Positions 59,897 through 64,000 of a stretch of 64,000 nucleotides of DNA are shown here, in pieces. Within the stretch, counting starts at the first letter, position 1. Each line of letters opens with the position of its first letter. The position numbers and the translations under genes were made by a program. The notes beneath the pieces are model-generated. The model was not told the origin of the DNA, made no database searches, and saw only the letters and a program-made list of their open reading frames with translations. Origin of the DNA: MWH-TA3 sp044353905 (GTDB lineage Bacteria > Actinomycetota > Actinomycetes > Actinomycetales > Microbacteriaceae); NCBI GenBank assembly GCA_044353905.1, contig JBILBA010000001.1, forward strand, positions 124,001-188,000. The letters run 5' to 3'.

Positions 59897-60783
59897 GGAC
59901 GGCGGTGCGATTCGACGTCGAGCCAGTTCTCGAGTGCAGGCCCGAGGTCGGGGCGCTGCAGAGCGAGTCGGACAATCGCCTTGATGTAGTCGAGCTTGTC
60001 ACCGGTGTCGTATCGGCGACCGCGGAACACGATTCCCAGCACTCCCCCAGCGATGTTGTTCGTTGCCATCTGGCGAAGCGCGTCGGTCAGTTGAATCTCG
60101 TTTCCCTTGCCCGGTTCGGTGTCCTCGAGAATGTCGTAGATCTCAGGACGCAGGACATACCGGCCGATGACGGCGAGGTTCGACGGCGCGTCCTTGGGGT
60201 CGGGCTTTTCGACGAGGTCAACGATGCGAACGACATCGCCCTCGCCGATGTCCTCGATCGTGGCGATGCCGTAGTGGTCAGTCATGTCGCGCGGAACTTC
60301 CATGAGGGCGACGACCGACGCGTGGTGGGCGTCGTGAGCCGCGATCATCGGCCCGAGGATGTTGTCGCGTTCATCAATGAGGTCATCGCCCAAAAGAACG
60401 GCGAACGATTCGTTCCCGACGTGCATTTGAGACCGGAGCACGGCGTGCCCGAGTCCCCGCGGCTCACCCTGACGGACGTAATGCATGTCGGCGAGATCGG
60501 TGGACTGCTCGACCGATGCGAGCCGTTTGTCGTCACCCTTCTTCCGAAGGGCGCTTTCGAGCTCGGGGACGTTGTCAAAGTGGTTCTCGAGCGCGTTCTT
60601 GTTTCGACCCGTGATCATGAGAACGTCGGTGAGACCGTTTCGCACGGCCTCCTCGACGACGTACTGGATTGCTGGTTTGTCGACGACAGGCAGCATTTCT
60701 TTCGGCATCGCCTTGGTGGCGGGAAGGAATCGGGTACCCAGACCGGCGGCGGGAATGACCGCTTTGGTGATGTGAGATGACAT
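59893..60783 (-). CDS. galU: UTP-glucose-1-phosphate uridylyltransferase
   Basis: A 296-residue protein. AVIPAAGLGTRFLPATKAMPKEMLPVVDKPAIQYVVEEA is the GalU signature; VRQGEPRGLGHAVL, FAVLLGDDLIDE and the Lys in VDLVEKPDPKDAPSNLAVIGRYVL complete the active site. It makes UDP-glucose for cell-envelope glycans and for Ugd. A leaderless-type -10 (TATCCT, 6 nt before ATG) is shared head-to-head with the 5-formyl-THF cyclo-ligase gene. Confidence 0.96.
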   Translation of the reverse strand: MSSHITKAVIPAAGLGTRFLPATKAMPKEMLPVVDKPAIQYVVEEAVRNGLTDVLMITGRNKNALENHFDNVPELESALRKKGDDKRLASVEQSTDLADMHYVRQGEPRGLGHAVLRSQMHVGNESFAVLLGDDLIDERDNILGPMIAAHDAHHASVVALMEVPRDMTDHYGIATIEDIGEGDVVRIVDLVEKPDPKDAPSNLAVIGRYVLRPEIYDILEDTEPGKGNEIQLTDALRQMATNNIAGGVLGIVFRGRRYDTGDKLDYIKAIVRLALQRPDLGPALENWLDVESHRRP

Positions 60784-60789
60784 TGTTTA

Positions 60790-60795
60790 AGGATA
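60790..60795 (-). promoter_or_regulatory. -10 element of a leaderless promoter (galU)
   Basis: On the minus strand TATCCT lies 6 nt before the ATG at 60783. It forms a divergent pair with the + strand element at 60813. Confidence 0.6.
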
Positions 60796-60812
60796 CCGTT
60801 GCCTGTCCTCTT

Positions 60813-60818
60813 TAGGAT
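60813..60818 (+). promoter_or_regulatory. -10 element of a leaderless promoter (5-formyl-THF cyclo-ligase)
   Basis: TAGGAT lies 6 nt before the ATG at 60825; the divergent galU -10 is only 17 bp away. Confidence 0.6.
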
Positions 60819-60824
60819 GGGCAC

Positions 60825-61403
60825 ATGACTACCGGCGATGACAAGGCGGAACTACGCGCCTTTGTTCGATTGACGCGTGCAGCCCGCTCGAGCGACGAAC
60901 TGGCCTCTGCCTCGGCTAGTTTTGAAAAGTTCCTGGTGTTTCTCGCAGATCAATACGGATGGCGTCGAATCGCCGCGTTCATTCCGACCCCCAGCGAGCC
61001 GCCCATCGCGCACGGGCTCAACACTGCGGTGCTGTCCGGCGTCTCGGTGATTGTTCCCGTGTCGGCCGCCGACGGGCTGTTGGATTGGGTGGAACTCGGC
61101 CCTGACACCATCTGGTCGACAGTGAAAGACTCGATGGGCATGCCGATTCCCTCGACGGGTGCGAGCGCGACGCCCACGGATCTCGACGCGGTATTGATTC
61201 CCGCCGCCGCGGTCGACCGCGCAGGAAACAGACTCGGGTGGGGCAAGGGCTTTTACGACCGTTTTCTGTCGTCGGTCGAAGGCGACCCGTTACTGATTGC
61301 CGTGGTTTTCGATTCCGATTATGTCGACCAGATTCCGACGGAAGCACACGACGCTGCGGTTGATGCGATTCTGACCGAAACCGAAGTCTTGCTCACTCAG
61401 TAG
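60825..61403 (+). CDS. 5-formyltetrahydrofolate cyclo-ligase
   Basis: A 192-residue protein. IAAFIPTPSEPPI, the segment PTDLDAVLIPAAAVDRAGNRLGWGKGFYDRFLS (ATP and folate loop, GWGKGFYD) and a C-terminal IPTEAHDAAVDAILTE are typical. It converts 5-formyl-THF to methenyl-THF with ATP. It is head-to-head with galU; its end overlaps the small basic gene by 7 nt. Confidence 0.93.
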   Translation: MTTGDDKAELRAFVRLTRAARSSDELASASASFEKFLVFLADQYGWRRIAAFIPTPSEPPIAHGLNTAVLSGVSVIVPVSAADGLLDWVELGPDTIWSTVKDSMGMPIPSTGASATPTDLDAVLIPAAAVDRAGNRLGWGKGFYDRFLSSVEGDPLLIAVVFDSDYVDQIPTEAHDAAVDAILTETEVLLTQ

Positions 61404-61540
61404 TGAGGGGGTTTCTCCGCTTTGAGTCGTTCGTCGTTCTCGGTCTCTGAGTGACGTTCGGGTTCGGGAGCGGGTGTCGGGTCCGTCCCGGGTGCTGCGG
61501 GGCGGACAACTCGGCGTTTAGGCCGTTTCTTGTCCGTCAC
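61397..61540 (-). CDS. small charged protein ending NDERLKAEKPPHY, function unknown
   Basis: GTG at 61540 lies inside the end of the helicase-like gene and gives a 47-residue protein. The N terminus is basic (TDKKRPKRRVVRP), the middle Pro/Glu-rich, and the end (NDERLKAEKPPHY) resembles a conserved tail of small proteins at this locus in Microbacteriaceae (recalled, not searched). It is predicted disordered. Overlap with the helicase gene is 23 nt, with the convergent gene 7 nt. A longer in-frame ATG at 61612 is less likely. Confidence 0.6.
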   Translation of the reverse strand: MTDKKRPKRRVVRPAAPGTDPTPAPEPERHSETENDERLKAEKPPHY

Positions 61541-64000
61541 GAAGGATTCTTTCAATCTGGTCGGCGACGAGGTCGGGACTGAGGAACAGTTGAAGTTCGT
61601 GAATTCGTGCATAGCGCCAGCCGCATCGAGCCAACATGTCCGGTCGGATTCGCAGGCCTTCGCGCAGCGTCATCGGCATAATGTTGTCGTCGATATCGAT
61701 CGCGACGCAGATGTCGCCCATGCGGGCTGCGAGGGGAATCCCCGGGACATCGGTGAGAAGCGTTGCGCCGCGAGTGCTGAGTCGGGTTCCGAGGTCGGAC
61801 AACAAGGGATGCTGTTCGCTCTGTTCCGGAACAAACGCGAGTGTCTCGTCGACGAACCGCCCGAGAGCGTTGACGCCCTTTGACATGCGCTCGTCTCGAA
61901 GTTCCTCGGTGCTCAACGCCGAAATCACGGTGAGGTGGCGCGTGGCACGAGTCATCGCAACCGCGATGAGACGCTCGCCGTCGTCCGTCGACAACGAACC
62001 GAGGTCACTGAGGACACGGCCGTGGGGGCTGCGACCAAAGCCGAGCGCGAAAATGACTCGATCGCGAGTCACTGCCGACGCTTGGTGCAAACTGAGCACG
62101 ACGAACGGCGAATCCGCGTGGCGGGTGAAGAAATCCTGCAACGTCCGGTTCGCGGGCAACGCGCTGTGAATCGCTTCCTGAACTCGCGCCACCGTGACCG
62201 CTGACGCGCTGATGACCATCAGCGAGTGCTCTGGGTGAAGCGTCGCGTGTTCAACAACGTTGGCGACAATCGCATCGAGTTCGCTCGCCGTCGCTTCGAT
62301 GCGACCGGTCTTTTCGTCGAGCGGACCTTTGCCATCAACATTGATGAACGACAGCCCGCGTTCTCCGAGGGATGTCGACGCCAGTGGCCACGACCGCAGT
62401 CCACCCGAATAGAGGTGCGTCGCGATCTGTGCCGCGAGTCCGGTTCCGAGGGGGCGGTACGACATCGTCATCGCGTGGGTGGGCAGAACCTGAGCAAGTT
62501 CGGCCAGGATCGACCTCGAACCGATTCCCGCATCCACCGAATCGTCCGGCGTCACGGTGAACGAGGTCGGTCGGTCGGTGACCGGGTCACCAAACGTGAC
62601 AATCTGGTCCCCGCGCGAAATCGCGGGGGCAGCCTCGGCGACGGACATCGCGCCGGCATCGACCAGAATCACGACATCGAATCGCTGATTCGGTGCGAGT
62701 GTCCCGATCGCATAGGGCGACACGCACCACACCGGCGCCAAGATATCGGTCAGGGTCGGCGCGACAACCATGAGGTTGCTGACCGACGTCGGGCCAACAG
62801 TGAGCGCCGTCTTGATCGCCGCTGTTTCGTCGGGAAGGTCGGTGACCGCTATTTGCCAGGCTTCGGCCAACGAGAAGGCGAGTTTCTGAGCGTTGCCCGT
62901 GATGTGCGCCTGGTCGACAAGGCGATAGTCCGTCTCGAGCCGATCCAGAATCGTCGTGTCCGCACCCAGAAGCTGGCGGCGGTCGGCGATGATCGCTTCG
63001 AGCACGCCGCGCCACCACGCGAGTTGCAGTTCGGCGGTGATGATGTCGCGCGTGACGATTCGACCCGCGAAGACGTGCAGTAACCCCTCGAGCCCGCGTT
63101 CGCGCATCGAATCCACGATCGCGCTGCGCTCATGAACCGTATCGATACTCGTGCTGTCGGCCGCAAGCGCCGAAACCAATTCGGACACCACGGAACGGGG
63201 CTCGATGTCGAGTCGACGCGCGAGCGGTGCGTTGAGCAAAGCGACGTCCTCCAAAACCTGGTCGAGTTGTTCGCCAAGGCCAATGAATCCCGCCGGCACG
63301 GAAGGTCGATAGGCCGCATTGACCAGGGTGTTCCACTGGGTTCTGGCAACGCTCGCGGCGGTCAGCGCCTCGAACATGTCCGGAACGTGAGCACCCGGAC
63401 GCACGAACTCTTTTGCGAGTTTCTTGAGCCTCCGACGCTGGGCCCCGGGAATGACGTCATCACGAGTCTTGGGGGCGAAGGCCGCAACAAAGTCGTCGAT
63501 CGAACGGTCGAACAGTTCGGGAGTGAACTTGTCCAACGTCGCGCTGACACCGCGAAGCGTGTCAAGCCGGTAACGAAGGTCCTCGAGCGATGATCCCGTC
63601 CCCAGCGGTGTCGGCTCGAGCACTTCCACCGCCATGCTCTCGAGAGTCGCCATGCTGACCGTGTCGAGGCGGGTGGCCGCTTGGAATGCCGCAGAGGCTC
63701 GTTCAGCGTTGTCGAAGTGTGCCGTCGCCCACGGTGAGGCGGCGCGAGCGGACTGGAACTGGCCGAGGTCAGCGGCCGCGAGAAGTGTGCTGACGACCTC
63801 GTCCATCGTGGACGTCAGGGCGATGACCGATTCGACGTCGAGCGAGACTTCGTTGGTTGCATCCGTCGTGTTGGCCAAACGCGCGAGTTCGCGGATCGCG
63901 TCCAGAACGCTGACTCGGAAACGCGGGTCGGGTTGGTTGAGTGCCGTGCGGTAATCGCCGATGACGGTGCGCATCCGAAGAAGCGCGGTGTCGACATCCA
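61518..64000 (-). CDS. superfamily I helicase-like (AAA/DUF4011-type) protein, C-terminal part
   Basis: The frame is open to the right edge, so the N terminus is missing; about 827 residues are visible. The C-terminal half shows a degenerate helicase core: FDVVILVDAGAMSVAEAAPAISRGDQIVTFGDP (motif II/III), SPFVVLSLHQASAVTRDRVIFALGFGRSP (motif V) and GERLIAVAMTRATRHLTVIS (motif VI). A C-terminal domain with ICVAIDIDD and MLARCGWRYARIHELQLFLSPDLVADQI resembles an endonuclease-like (Vsr/DUF559) fold. Motif II reads VDAGA where active helicases have DEAS. Walker A is not in the window. Confidence 0.8.
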   Translation of the reverse strand, partial: DVDTALLRMRTVIGDYRTALNQPDPRFRVSVLDAIRELARLANTTDATNEVSLDVESVIALTSTMDEVVSTLLAAADLGQFQSARAASPWATAHFDNAERASAAFQAATRLDTVSMATLESMAVEVLEPTPLGTGSSLEDLRYRLDTLRGVSATLDKFTPELFDRSIDDFVAAFAPKTRDDVIPGAQRRRLKKLAKEFVRPGAHVPDMFEALTAASVARTQWNTLVNAAYRPSVPAGFIGLGEQLDQVLEDVALLNAPLARRLDIEPRSVVSELVSALAADSTSIDTVHERSAIVDSMRERGLEGLLHVFAGRIVTRDIITAELQLAWWRGVLEAIIADRRQLLGADTTILDRLETDYRLVDQAHITGNAQKLAFSLAEAWQIAVTDLPDETAAIKTALTVGPTSVSNLMVVAPTLTDILAPVWCVSPYAIGTLAPNQRFDVVILVDAGAMSVAEAAPAISRGDQIVTFGDPVTDRPTSFTVTPDDSVDAGIGSRSILAELAQVLPTHAMTMSYRPLGTGLAAQIATHLYSGGLRSWPLASTSLGERGLSFINVDGKGPLDEKTGRIEATASELDAIVANVVEHATLHPEHSLMVISASAVTVARVQEAIHSALPANRTLQDFFTRHADSPFVVLSLHQASAVTRDRVIFALGFGRSPHGRVLSDLGSLSTDDGERLIAVAMTRATRHLTVISALSTEELRDERMSKGVNALGRFVDETLAFVPEQSEQHPLLSDLGTRLSTRGATLLTDVPGIPLAARMGDICVAIDIDDNIMPMTLREGLRIRPDMLARCGWRYARIHELQLFLSPDLVADQIERILRDGQETA

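Noticed and set aside
1..64000. CRISPR arrays, insertion sequences, rRNA operons, prophage genes
   Set aside because: No regularly spaced repeats, transposase or integrase frames, rRNA-like sequence or phage structural genes were seen on either strand.

Overview
The window is high-GC DNA (about 60% G+C by eye) from an actinobacterium, most likely Microbacteriaceae or a close relative in Micrococcales. Grounds for this are the gene orders (carbonic anhydrase-fumC-phoH; DUF4307-greA-ilvA; eno-ftsB-DUF501; mazG-mfd-pth-rplY-gnd; metG-tatD-rsmA-ispE), the actinobacterial small families (DUF501, DUF4307), GTTCACC-type PHO boxes, and many genes that look leaderless with a TANNNT -10 just before the start codon. 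The lineage call is inference; no search was run. Coding density is very high, and six tail-to-tail gene pairs share a 4-nt interlocked stop. I see no rRNA, CRISPR array, insertion sequence or prophage.

Layout. 1-5.9 kb: end of a beta-carbonic anhydrase, class II fumarase, small membrane proteins, an HhH protein, a TIM-barrel isomerase, PIN-PhoH and a cis-prenyltransferase. 6-11.1 kb: DUF4307, GreA, threonine dehydratase, a YcaQ-like protein, HtpX and LemA. 11.2-13.3 kb: hicAB toxin-antitoxin, a tRNA with anticodon UAA, and type II NADH dehydrogenase. 13.3-27 kb: DUF501, FtsB, enolase, HisRS, a membrane protein, MazG, Mfd, Pth, L25, 6-phosphogluconate dehydrogenase, a class III aminotransferase and a nitroreductase. 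27-33.6 kb: PRPP synthetase, GlmU, tRNA-Gln, and the pstSCAB phosphate transporter behind GTTCACC repeats. 33.6-42.6 kb: an ABC-F ATPase, LspA, IspE, a long palindrome, RsmA, TatD, MetRS, RsmI and a protein O-mannosyltransferase. 42.6-48.3 kb: a TSUP permease, an aldo/keto reductase, and the nrdAB ribonucleotide reductase operon with tandem NrdR-box-like sites. 48.3-64 kb: an MFS transporter, a DUF4349 lipoprotein, a family III CoA-transferase, two DedA proteins around a GT4 glycosyltransferase, UDP-sugar dehydrogenase, kynureninase and tryptophan dioxygenase, a secreted repeat protein, tRNA-Ala, GalU, 5-formyl-THF cyclo-ligase, and a helicase-like gene that runs off the window.

The most interesting part is the nrd locus. 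NrdB has Glu at the first metal-ligand position and Phe at the radical-tyrosine position, as in class Ic (Mn/Fe) enzymes. The main nrdA frame stops before the C-terminal redox-active Cys pair. A peptide ending in that tail (LLQCDSCQ) is encoded in the -1 frame, starting at an ATGA overlap with the nrdA stop. This could be a split R1, a recoding event or an assembly indel. Downstream of nrdB, a perfect 16-bp hairpin contains the start codon of the next gene. Other points are a 157-nt palindrome between rsmA and ispE, PHO boxes before pstS, and a duplicated tRNA-Ala 3' end next to a gene that looks foreign.
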